From the NCBI GenBank assembly GCA_964384205.1, contig CAYLKS010000006.1:1-64000 (forward strand): a stretch of 64,000 nt of DNA, given 5' to 3'. Of this stretch, positions 56,995 to 64,000 are shown one piece after another. The position numbers and the translations under genes were made by a program. Every line of letters starts with the position of its first letter. The stretch's first letter is position 1. The notes under the pieces are model-generated. The model saw only the letters and a list, made by a program, of their open reading frames with translations, was not told the origin of the DNA and did no database searches. This DNA comes from CAYLKS01 sp964384205 [NCBI: uncultured bacterium] (GTDB lineage: Bacteria > JAGOEH01).

Positions 56995-59478
56995 TTAAAA
57001 ATCATCTAAATAACCACTAATTTCCAGTCCAAAATTAATTCCAGAAGCTCGAGTATAATAAACCTCATAATACTTATGGTAATAGTTCCCATCTTCGTCA
57101 AACAAATTATTAACATAAAAAGAAAATTCAAAACTCTTAATTATAGATTTTGTTACAGTCAAATCCCAAAGAAAATAACCCGGTCTTCGATACCAATTAT
57201 TTTTCCATTCTTCACCAGGAGAAGGATATAAATCATTCGTTCTATTTCTTTCATAAACTATATATTGTCCCGTTAAAGTAAACCACACTCCTATTTTTTT
57301 AGATACATAATGAATATAAAATTTAGAAATTAATTCATCTTTTTCAGGTTTAGAAGGATAGTGCCATGTCGGTTCTCCAATTGATATATCCGGATGTATA
57401 TGGTATGTTAAAGTATCAGTATAAACTTTAGAATATCTATAATTCAGAGAAAACAAAAAATTAATTCCACGATATGATGAAGTTTTAACAATAGATTCAA
57501 TACCATAATTAATTGCTTTACCTAAATTCTTATAAACTCTAAAATATTCTGACTTTGTAGATAAAGGATTGTCAAAAAAATCTATAGGATATTGCATAGA
57601 AACCGGCGTCTTTTTTCTAAAATTTTTATAAACATTAACCCTTAAAGATAATATTTTCTTTATTTTAAAATCAAGGCCTGCTTCATATTTATCCTCATAA
57701 TACCCTTTTAAATTTTTATTTGAGCCATCAATACCATATGTTTGTACATCCATAGTAATAGTATCCACAAATGAATAATATCTCTTTTGTGAATAAATAT
57801 ACCCAAAAGGCGGAACTTTTGCAGTTTTACCAAACCCTATTCTTAAAACTAAATCATTTAATAAATTATATTTAAAATTTACTCTTGGAGACAAAAATGT
57901 CCCCTGGTTCGTTTTATCAGGAAATTTATCAACTCCAAAAAAATCCACTCTCATACCATATTTCAAAGAAAAATCATTTAACAACCGCCCTGTAGTCTCA
58001 TTTTCAACATAAAATGCAATATTTGTCATCCCTGGAAACCAATTATAAGAAAAGGAACGTTTAGGACTATACTGACCATAATAATTTTTTTCTTCATTAA
58101 TTATAACTCCATCTCCACGATTAACATCATACTTCAATGAATTTCCAATCAATAATACATTATAAAACTTGCCTGTATAAAATTTATAATGAATATCAAA
58201 ATCATAACCTGGATTATAAATCATTCCTTTTTCATATACTTCCCCAATATAAGAAGTTGGATCTGCCTGAACCAGTTTTGATTTATAAATATCCTTTTTT
58301 TTCATATTAAAATAACCATTAAAAAATAACTTTAAGTCCTTAGTAGGCTTATAATAAAATTTCAATGAATTAGAAGAAATAAAACCATGATTATACGTCT
58401 TTTCCCTTAAATAATCTGTTGGTTTTTCATCATCAAATATTCGTGTAAAAATAAAATTATATTCTACAGAAAATTTATTATCAAAAAAAGATCTTCTCAA
58501 CTTAACATTAGTAGAGACTCTCTGCCATTCATCTCCTTTTTTTCTTAAGTCTCTCTCGCTATAAGCATAATTTATCATAAAATTAAAAAAATAATCTTTT
58601 ATCTTTTTACCTATTAGAAAAGACAAATCCTTTGTATCTCTACTATATTTAAATTTCAATTTTGGTCTTAAAGGCTTATCTTTTAATTTTACTTTAACAA
58701 TACCCTCTGCTACATCTCCATATTTAACAGAAGGGACCCCCTGAATAACTTCTATTTTATCGATATTGTCAGCAGGTATTAATCTTAAATCTAATCCTTC
58801 ATTAGCATTTTGCTGTACTGTTCCCCCGGTATTAACACCACCAATATCAGCATTATTAGAAATCTGAACACCATCTACAATAACAGAAGTGCCAAAAGTC
58901 TCAATTTGAGAGCTAAATCCTCGCAAAGATGTTGTAATTTTACCTGACAACCCCACTTTACCTTTTCTTACAATCCCCGGAGCAAGTTTTAAAGCATCTC
59001 CCAAACTTGAAGCCTGCAAATGTTCAATTTCACCAGATTTAATTTCAAATGTAGTAGATAAACTATCATTAATTATAGGAGAGGTAGCTGTTACATCTAT
59101 CGTGCCTAAAGAAAATGTTCTTTGAATATCACTACTGCATCTTCCCAATAAAACTTCTACTTCAGTAGTATCATGGGCTTTTATAAAAATATCTTTCTTT
59201 ATAAGAAGTCCATAACCAGTTTTATCAAATTCTATATTGTATGTTCCCTCTGGTATTCTTCTTATAAAAAACTCTCCATTTGCATCAGAAAATGTCAGAT
59301 AAGAGGATTTCTTTATTTTAATAATTACATCAGGGATCTTTTGTCCACTTTTCTCATCAATTACAACCCCTTTTAAACAACCATAATTGTATTTGTATTT
59401 ACGAACTCGTCGTTTTTTTTGAGCTGATATATTAAGACAAAATAAGATTAATAACAAAAAAATTAATAATTTTTTCAT
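56995..59478 (-). CDS. TonB-dependent outer-membrane receptor
   Basis: 827 residues. Signal peptide, carboxypeptidase-regulatory-like domain (GCLKGVVIDEKSGQKIPDVII ... EGTYNIEFDKTGYG, about 33-110), plug domain (about 140-260; GTSVIVDGVQISNNADIGG, KIEVIQGVPSVKYGDVAEGIV) and a barrel to the C-terminus (NFGLEISGYLDDF). Takes up or engages a ligand at the outer membrane. It overlaps the FGE-fold lipoprotein gene by 4 bp and is followed by the DUF4876-like lipoprotein, so the three are made together. The partner set differs from the SusC/SusD type. Ligand unknown; peptide uptake would fit the tricorn protease in the operon. Confidence 0.9.
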   Translation of the reverse strand: MKKLLIFLLLILFCLNISAQKKRRVRKYKYNYGCLKGVVIDEKSGQKIPDVIIKIKKSSYLTFSDANGEFFIRRIPEGTYNIEFDKTGYGLLIKKDIFIKAHDTTEVEVLLGRCSSDIQRTFSLGTIDVTATSPIINDSLSTTFEIKSGEIEHLQASSLGDALKLAPGIVRKGKVGLSGKITTSLRGFSSQIETFGTSVIVDGVQISNNADIGGVNTGGTVQQNANEGLDLRLIPADNIDKIEVIQGVPSVKYGDVAEGIVKVKLKDKPLRPKLKFKYSRDTKDLSFLIGKKIKDYFFNFMINYAYSERDLRKKGDEWQRVSTNVKLRRSFFDNKFSVEYNFIFTRIFDDEKPTDYLREKTYNHGFISSNSLKFYYKPTKDLKLFFNGYFNMKKKDIYKSKLVQADPTSYIGEVYEKGMIYNPGYDFDIHYKFYTGKFYNVLLIGNSLKYDVNRGDGVIINEEKNYYGQYSPKRSFSYNWFPGMTNIAFYVENETTGRLLNDFSLKYGMRVDFFGVDKFPDKTNQGTFLSPRVNFKYNLLNDLVLRIGFGKTAKVPPFGYIYSQKRYYSFVDTITMDVQTYGIDGSNKNLKGYYEDKYEAGLDFKIKKILSLRVNVYKNFRKKTPVSMQYPIDFFDNPLSTKSEYFRVYKNLGKAINYGIESIVKTSSYRGINFLFSLNYRYSKVYTDTLTYHIHPDISIGEPTWHYPSKPEKDELISKFYIHYVSKKIGVWFTLTGQYIVYERNRTNDLYPSPGEEWKNNWYRRPGYFLWDLTVTKSIIKSFEFSFYVNNLFDEDGNYYHKYYEVYYTRASGINFGLEISGYLDDF

Positions 59479-60518
59479 GGTTCAATCACAAACCTTATTC
59501 CTATATTATCATTTACAACTATTATATTAGGCCCAACAGCATGCCCTCGGTAATTTATCGGAAAAGCATTCCTATTAGTATTCCTATAATCTTTCTTTAA
59601 ACATGGACCAAAATCACCACCTCTTACTACCTTGTAATAATGAGCTGGTGGCGTACTCGGACCTTCCGGATTTTTTATATTTGTTATATAAACCTCATAA
59701 TAATAATTGCTCTTATACCAATCTCGACACCATTCCCATACATTTCCTATTAAATTATAAACCCCATATTGAGAAATTCCATTTTCATAAGCATAAACAT
59801 AAGCAGCATAAACAAATCCATCTTCAAAATTATATCCATTAAATCTATTCTTATCAAAATCAGCTCCCCACGGATATCGATAGCCAATTCTATTATCAGG
59901 CGCAGGATCAGACCATCTTGCCGCTTTTTCCCATTGTGCCTCAGTAGGAAGCTTAACATTTTTACCAATCTTTTTACCATACCAATTACAAAAAGCATTA
60001 GCCTCATACCAACTAATACCTATAACTGGTTTAAAATCCTCATTGGAAAACGGATCACTTTTATAAGGTGGCTCATATGAACTACTCCAGTATTTAGGCA
60101 ATCTTTCTTGTAACGTATTTATAAAATTCCAACCTTCATCATCCCAATATTCCCTTTTATAATAACCACTATCCTTAACAAACTCATAATAAAATAGGTT
60201 GCTTACCTCATATTTGCTAATATAAAAATCATCAACCCACACAGAATCATCATAAATAATTCTCGTTTTCCATTGTTTTTCATTTACATCAAAATAAGTT
60301 ACAGAAAATAATTCATCCAACTGATTATCTCTATATAAACTATCCCAACTATTCCCCCTTACAAAATAACCACCCGGAATAAACACGACTTCTTTCTGCT
60401 TGTCTAAAGAAAAATCCACCTCTAATTTCATATCAGTTGGCATCTTTGTATCGCAAGAAAAAGTTAAAAACATAAAAAAAATAAATACAATACACCTTAC
60501 CATATAATAACTATACAA
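59475..60518 (-). CDS. FGE/SUMF1-fold lipoprotein (GldJ/GldK-like), catalytic Cys pair not found
   Basis: 347 residues. Leader MVRCIVFIFFMFLTFSCDTK with a Cys suited to lipidation. The remainder is the formylglycine-generating-enzyme fold: VFIPGGYFVRGN, FYISKYEVSN, GISWYEANAFCNWYGKKIGKNVKLPTEAQWEKAARW, GVYNLIGNVWEWCRDWY, VVRGGDF, GIRFV. The Cys pair used by true FGE near the C-terminus is not present (FGPCLKKDYRNTNRNAF there), so sulfatase activation is unlikely. FGE-fold lipoproteins GldJ and GldK belong to T9SS/gliding machinery, but here the gene is fused in operon to a TonB receptor (4-bp overlap). No Shine-Dalgarno sequence is obvious, so the start (60518 or 60503) is uncertain. Confidence 0.8.
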   Translation of the reverse strand: MYSYYMVRCIVFIFFMFLTFSCDTKMPTDMKLEVDFSLDKQKEVVFIPGGYFVRGNSWDSLYRDNQLDELFSVTYFDVNEKQWKTRIIYDDSVWVDDFYISKYEVSNLFYYEFVKDSGYYKREYWDDEGWNFINTLQERLPKYWSSSYEPPYKSDPFSNEDFKPVIGISWYEANAFCNWYGKKIGKNVKLPTEAQWEKAARWSDPAPDNRIGYRYPWGADFDKNRFNGYNFEDGFVYAAYVYAYENGISQYGVYNLIGNVWEWCRDWYKSNYYYEVYITNIKNPEGPSTPPAHYYKVVRGGDFGPCLKKDYRNTNRNAFPINYRGHAVGPNIIVVNDNIGIRFVIEP

Positions 60519-60569
60519 TAAATTTAAAAAAAATAAATATATTTTTATTAAAAATAAAACTATTCTTTT

Positions 60570-61943
60570 TTAAAATAAATTATAAAACCTAATAGAAAAT
60601 TTTATATTCTCATCATCTCTATCATTTCTACGACTAACATCAAGCCTTATATTATCTTCAATAAAAAAGCCTAAACCTATATCTGTCTTTATTAAATAAT
60701 CATTAAATCCACTAAAAAAACTATCATATTTTCCAAAATTTTTATCAAATAAAGCAATTTCTCCGAATAAAACCACTTTATCCACACTAAAACTAAAAAA
60801 ATCTTTTAATCGAAAAGCATATTCTACACTTCCATATAAAAATCTTGAACAGGCAAATTCTTTAAAATTATATGCTTTCAAAACATTATAACCACCCAAA
60901 TACATTGTCTTAAAATAAGGCAAATCACCTGTTGATGATTTAAATTTTACCCATAAACTCAACTCATCATAAAATGATAAAGCATATTTCATTTTTAAAT
61001 CTAAACCTCCCATACTATAATCATAATCACTATCAAAAGACTTCTCAAAATCCATACCCAAGTATATAAGTTTATTTGGTTTTAATTTAAAATCAGCATA
61101 AAAAGTTTTAAGATGTATGTCTGGAAAATCAACATTTTCTTTAAATTTTTTATTACCTCCAAAAATTGACCAATTAGTATGCTTTTTTACACCTTTATAT
61201 GTGTCATCATCATATGATAATGTATATGAAAACAGATTATTTTTGCCCTTAATAAAAACACTTCCCCCTCTTCTATTAAAGTAATCAAAATAGTCTTCCT
61301 TAATTAATATAGAAGAAAGTGTATTTTCATTTAAAGAGTAAAGCCAGTAATCATTGGACATTACTTTATCCTGAAAAGAAAGTCCTATTCCGTTATTTTT
61401 ATAAATTTTCCTCATCAATTGAACTTTATAATCTAATTTCTTATTAGCAAAACCGTAACCAATCTCAAAATATGGGTATATTATATAATCTATTTTTTCA
61501 TCATCATATAAATCTTTACCATAATAAAAATTAATAAATATCCCTTGAACTCTATTATAAATAAAATTGCAATTAAAAGAAGGCTTATGATATTTCCTAT
61601 AATATCTTCTATATCGATAATTTTCATTTTTACTGATAGTTACATTTTTATTTGCCTCATTATAAAAGAATATAGAACCAAAAACTCTGGAAGTATCACT
61701 TAATATTAACTTTCCATTATAAACTATAATATTACCATGAATATCTTTATCTATAAAAAATTCTCCATCTGTCAAAAGTATAGTTTTATTATCTGAACTA
61801 TAAATATTATTTAATGAATCAAAAATTACACTTTTCTTTAAATTAAAAAATTCAGATAAAACATCATATAATGTTGGATCTGCTGCCAAAATAAAATTAC
61901 TACTAAATAAAATTATAAATAAACCAATGTAAAAAAACCTCAT
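60570..61943 (-). CDS. Omp85/BamA-like outer-membrane barrel with bactofilin-like N-terminus, no POTRA seen
   Basis: 457 residues from ATG 61943 (GGAGG 5 nt upstream; a frame opens 12 bp earlier). Signal peptide (FFYIGLFIILFSSNFILA). Short beta-helix-like N-terminal region (ILLTDGEFFIDKDIHGNIIVYNGKLILSDTSRVFG, about 55-95). Then FIYNRVQGIFINFYYG and a barrel with surface-antigen features: LGGYNVLKAYNFKEF ... FLYGSVEYAFRL, ending IKFSIRFYNLF. POTRA domains are absent, so it is not a BamA that inserts proteins by the usual route. First gene of the cluster, 51 bp before the FGE-fold lipoprotein. Family assignment rests on the barrel motif. Confidence 0.65.
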   Translation of the reverse strand: MRFFYIGLFIILFSSNFILAADPTLYDVLSEFFNLKKSVIFDSLNNIYSSDNKTILLTDGEFFIDKDIHGNIIVYNGKLILSDTSRVFGSIFFYNEANKNVTISKNENYRYRRYYRKYHKPSFNCNFIYNRVQGIFINFYYGKDLYDDEKIDYIIYPYFEIGYGFANKKLDYKVQLMRKIYKNNGIGLSFQDKVMSNDYWLYSLNENTLSSILIKEDYFDYFNRRGGSVFIKGKNNLFSYTLSYDDDTYKGVKKHTNWSIFGGNKKFKENVDFPDIHLKTFYADFKLKPNKLIYLGMDFEKSFDSDYDYSMGGLDLKMKYALSFYDELSLWVKFKSSTGDLPYFKTMYLGGYNVLKAYNFKEFACSRFLYGSVEYAFRLKDFFSFSVDKVVLFGEIALFDKNFGKYDSFFSGFNDYLIKTDIGLGFFIEDNIRLDVSRRNDRDDENIKFSIRFYNLF

Positions 61944-62040
61944 AATTTCCTCCATTTTTTCCCTCTTTATAATTATTACGAATGACTTCTCTTCCTTGTT
62001 TCAATATTTTTTTTAAAAGTTATTTTTTTCTTACTTAAAT

Positions 62041-62069
62041 TTGACAAATACCAAAAAATTGTCTAATTA
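62041..62069 (+). promoter_or_regulatory. Promoter of the leucine-dehydrogenase-like/butyrate kinase operon
   Basis: TTGACA (62041-62046), 17-nt spacer, TAATTA (62064-62069), 28 bp before the ATG with GGGAGG in between. Consensus -35, mediocre -10. Confidence 0.55.
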
Positions 62070-62097
62070 AAAATAGATAACAAAGGGAGGAATAAAT

Positions 62098-63168
62098 ATG
62101 AAAATTTTCGAAGAAATGGAAAAAAGAGGCCACGAAGAGCTGATATTCAGCTATATTGATGATGTAGATTTAAAACTAATGATCGGGATACATGATACCA
62201 CTCTTGGTAGAACATTAGGTGGTTTACGAATGAAGAATTATATAAATGAAGAAAATGCAATATCAGAAGTTTTAAAATTATCCGAAATACAAACTTATCA
62301 ATGTGCAGCTGCAGATATTGACAGTGGTGGCTCTACTGTTCTCGCTATTGGTAATCCAAAATCAGATAAAACAGAATCTTATTTCAGAGCAATAGGAAGA
62401 TTGATTGAAAGTTTAAAAGGAAGAGTATACATTTTCCCTGATTTAGGAACAGATTCAGCAGATTTTAAGTATATCCAACGAGAAACAGATTATACCATTT
62501 TTAAAAATAGAATAAAAGATAACCAGAAAATTTCGGCAGAAATTACAGCTAATGGAGTATATTGGGGTATAAAAGCATGTGCAAAATTCAAATTTGGAAC
62601 ATCATCTTTATCTGGCCTTACTTTCTCTATTCAAGGGCTTGGTAAAGTAGGTAAACAAATCGTAGATTTTCTTAAATCTGAAGAAGATGTACATATAATA
62701 GTAACGGACTTAGCTTATGATAATATCAAAGAAGTGAATGATAAATACCCGGATATAGAAGTGGTAAAACCCGAAGAAATTCTTGAGAAAAAAGTCGATT
62801 GTTTTGTGCCCTGCGCTTCTGGTTTTATAATAAATGAAAAAAATATTGATAGCCTCAAATGCAAAATTATTGCAGGTGCTGCCTATAATATATTCACCGA
62901 TGAATCTTTAATTAAAAAAATTCATGAAAAAGATATTTTATATGCCCCTGATTTTATCATAGCAGCAGGTGATTCCTTCTTAGTTGACGATGAATTAAAA
63001 TTATCAGATGTTGTAAAAGCAAAAGAAGACACTCAAATAATCTATAATGTTATGTTAAATATCCTAAATTCTGCAAAAATTAAAAATATTACTCCTTACG
63101 AACATGCAATAGAATTAGCAATAGATAGGTACGAAAAAATAGATAAAATTAAAAATATTTTATGCTAA
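62098..63168 (+). CDS. Leucine/valine dehydrogenase homologue lacking the catalytic lysines
   Basis: 356 residues and clearly of the Glu/Leu/Phe/Val dehydrogenase family: HDTTLGRTLGGLRM, PDLGTDSADF, Rossmann GLGKVGKQIVDFL, PCASGFIINEKNI, IIAGAAYN. The alignment with Bacillus leucine dehydrogenase runs without gaps through the active site. The two essential lysines, K68 and K80, are Gln68 and Thr80 here (TYQCAAADIDSGGST), while Asp115 is kept. The late NAGG block is AAGD. So oxidative deamination by the normal mechanism is not expected; the protein may bind NAD for another reaction or regulate. Operon with butyrate kinase (15 bp gap), as with bcd in branched-chain keto-acid loci. Confidence 0.85.
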   Translation: MKIFEEMEKRGHEELIFSYIDDVDLKLMIGIHDTTLGRTLGGLRMKNYINEENAISEVLKLSEIQTYQCAAADIDSGGSTVLAIGNPKSDKTESYFRAIGRLIESLKGRVYIFPDLGTDSADFKYIQRETDYTIFKNRIKDNQKISAEITANGVYWGIKACAKFKFGTSSLSGLTFSIQGLGKVGKQIVDFLKSEEDVHIIVTDLAYDNIKEVNDKYPDIEVVKPEEILEKKVDCFVPCASGFIINEKNIDSLKCKIIAGAAYNIFTDESLIKKIHEKDILYAPDFIIAAGDSFLVDDELKLSDVVKAKEDTQIIYNVMLNILNSAKIKNITPYEHAIELAIDRYEKIDKIKNILC

Positions 63169-63183
63169 AACAGGAGAATTATC

Positions 63184-64000
63184 ATGGATTACTATATACT
63201 AACAATAAACCCTGGCTCCACTTCAACAAAAATTGCAATATTTAAAAATGAAGAGTTACTTTTTAAACAAAACATATACCATAACGATCAAGATTTAATA
63301 AACTTTGAAAGAATCTGGGACCAATATTCCTATAGAAAAAAAGAAATCATTAAATTTATAAAAGAAAAAAAATTCGATTTAAAAAAATTATCCTGTGTTG
63401 TTGGAAGAGGCGGACTTGTAAGACCAATTATAAGCGGCACTTACGCTATTAATAAAACCTTACTGGAAGATGCTCGTAATGCTGTTCAAGGAGAACATGC
63501 ATCAAATTTAGGATGTGTATTAGCATATGGTATTGCATGGGACTACAATATACCTTCTTTTGTAGTTGATCCTCCAAGTGTAGACGAAATGGAAGATGTA
63601 GCAAGGCTTTCAGGACATAAAAAAATCAAAAGAAGAAGCCTTTTACATGCCTTAAATATAAAAGCAATGGCTCGTATTGCCGCTCAAGAATTAGGCAAAA
63701 ACTTAGATGAAATAAACTTAATTATTGCTCATCTTGGCGGCGGAATATCTGTTACTCCTTTAAGAAAAGGAAGAATGATAGATACAAATAATGCATTAAG
63801 TGGCGGACCTTTCTCTCCTGAAAGAACAGGAAGCCTTCCTATGATGGATTTTGTAGATTATATATTTGATAATAAGCTCGACAAAAAAACCGTAAAAAAA
63901 ATGTTAGTAGGTAAAGGCGGAATGTTTAGCTATCTCGGAACAAAAAGCATGGTTGAAGCAACACAAAGATATAAAGATGGTGATGAAAAAGCTATTATGG
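63184..64000 (+). CDS. buk: Butyrate kinase (truncated by window edge)
   Basis: 272 residues before the window ends; the family is about 355. Acetokinase-family landmarks: ILTINPGSTSTKIAIF, VGRGGLVRPIISGTYAIN, VVDPPSVDEM, RRSLLHALNIKAMAR, IIAHLGGGISV and DTNNALSGGPFSPERTGSLP. Makes ATP and butyrate or branched-chain acids from the acyl phosphate. The ATG has AGGAG upstream. Its companion phosphotransbutyrylase would be expected to the right. Secure identification. Confidence 0.95.
   Translation, partial: MDYYILTINPGSTSTKIAIFKNEELLFKQNIYHNDQDLINFERIWDQYSYRKKEIIKFIKEKKFDLKKLSCVVGRGGLVRPIISGTYAINKTLLEDARNAVQGEHASNLGCVLAYGIAWDYNIPSFVVDPPSVDEMEDVARLSGHKKIKRRSLLHALNIKAMARIAAQELGKNLDEINLIIAHLGGGISVTPLRKGRMIDTNNALSGGPFSPERTGSLPMMDFVDYIFDNKLDKKTVKKMLVGKGGMFSYLGTKSMVEATQRYKDGDEKAIM

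Noticed and set aside
59475-60518. True formylglycine-generating enzyme (sulfatase activator)
   Set aside because: The catalytic Cys pair is absent and no sulfatase is encoded nearby.

Overview
The window is a very AT-rich chromosomal segment from a flagellated, diderm (outer-membrane) bacterium. Three sets of genes point to the wider FCB (Fibrobacteres-Chlorobi-Bacteroidetes) side of the tree or a candidate phylum near it. There are two TonB-dependent receptors with carboxypeptidase-regulatory-like N-termini. There is a PorV/PorQ-type outer-membrane protein. Several secreted proteins end in a type IX secretion (T9SS)-like or FlgD-like C-terminal domain. I cannot name the phylum from sequence alone. 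T9SS-type sorting signals beside a complete-looking set of late flagellar genes is not the usual Bacteroidetes picture, where T9SS goes with gliding.

Layout. 1-780: decayed IS256-family transposase, an 18-bp tandem repeat and a terminator. 815-9400 (minus): a C1-family (bleomycin-hydrolase-like) exported peptidase, then an operon clpP-glgB-two CNNM/CorC paralogues-TPR protein. 9450-18670 (minus): a four-gene surface operon made of a TonB receptor, a PorV-like protein, a giant FN3/FlgD-like surface protein and a PPIase-like lipoprotein. It has a consensus promoter and a clear terminator. 18926-21376 (minus): MBOAT acyltransferase plus SGNH/DltD-like partner. 21927-25364: a putative Cys-His hydrolase lipoprotein, divergent from a PilZ-like protein and rho.

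25443-42230 (minus) is the flagellar region. It holds flgM-flaG-fliS, fliC with its own sigma-28 promoter, and a ten-gene run flgF-flgG-flgA-flgH-flgI-flgJ-flgN-flgK-flgL-fliW behind a sigma-54-type GG-N10-GC site. Upstream of that lies fapA-motA-motB-dnaK-dnaJ/HEAT. Next to it (42342-48068) sit a 1484-residue secreted protein with NHL-like, cohesin-like, dockerin-like and T9SS sorting modules, and a cohesin-bearing lipoprotein. The large protein has a nearly perfect sigma-28 promoter. Its mRNA leader carries a 15-nt perfect complement (plus a co-linear 8-nt one) to the fliC leader. I regard this as the most interesting signal in the window: a flagellum-co-regulated cell-surface protein pair, possibly linked to filament production by RNA-RNA pairing.

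48255-61943 (minus): a T9SS-type subtilisin, tRNA-Leu(CAA), then a cluster of an Omp85-like barrel, an FGE-fold lipoprotein, a TonB receptor, a DUF4876-like lipoprotein, a second barrel and a tricorn-like protease. It reads as an uptake and degradation locus of unknown substrate. 62098-64000 (plus): a leucine-dehydrogenase homologue that has lost both catalytic lysines, followed by butyrate kinase, which runs off the window.

No CRISPR array, prophage or rRNA was seen.
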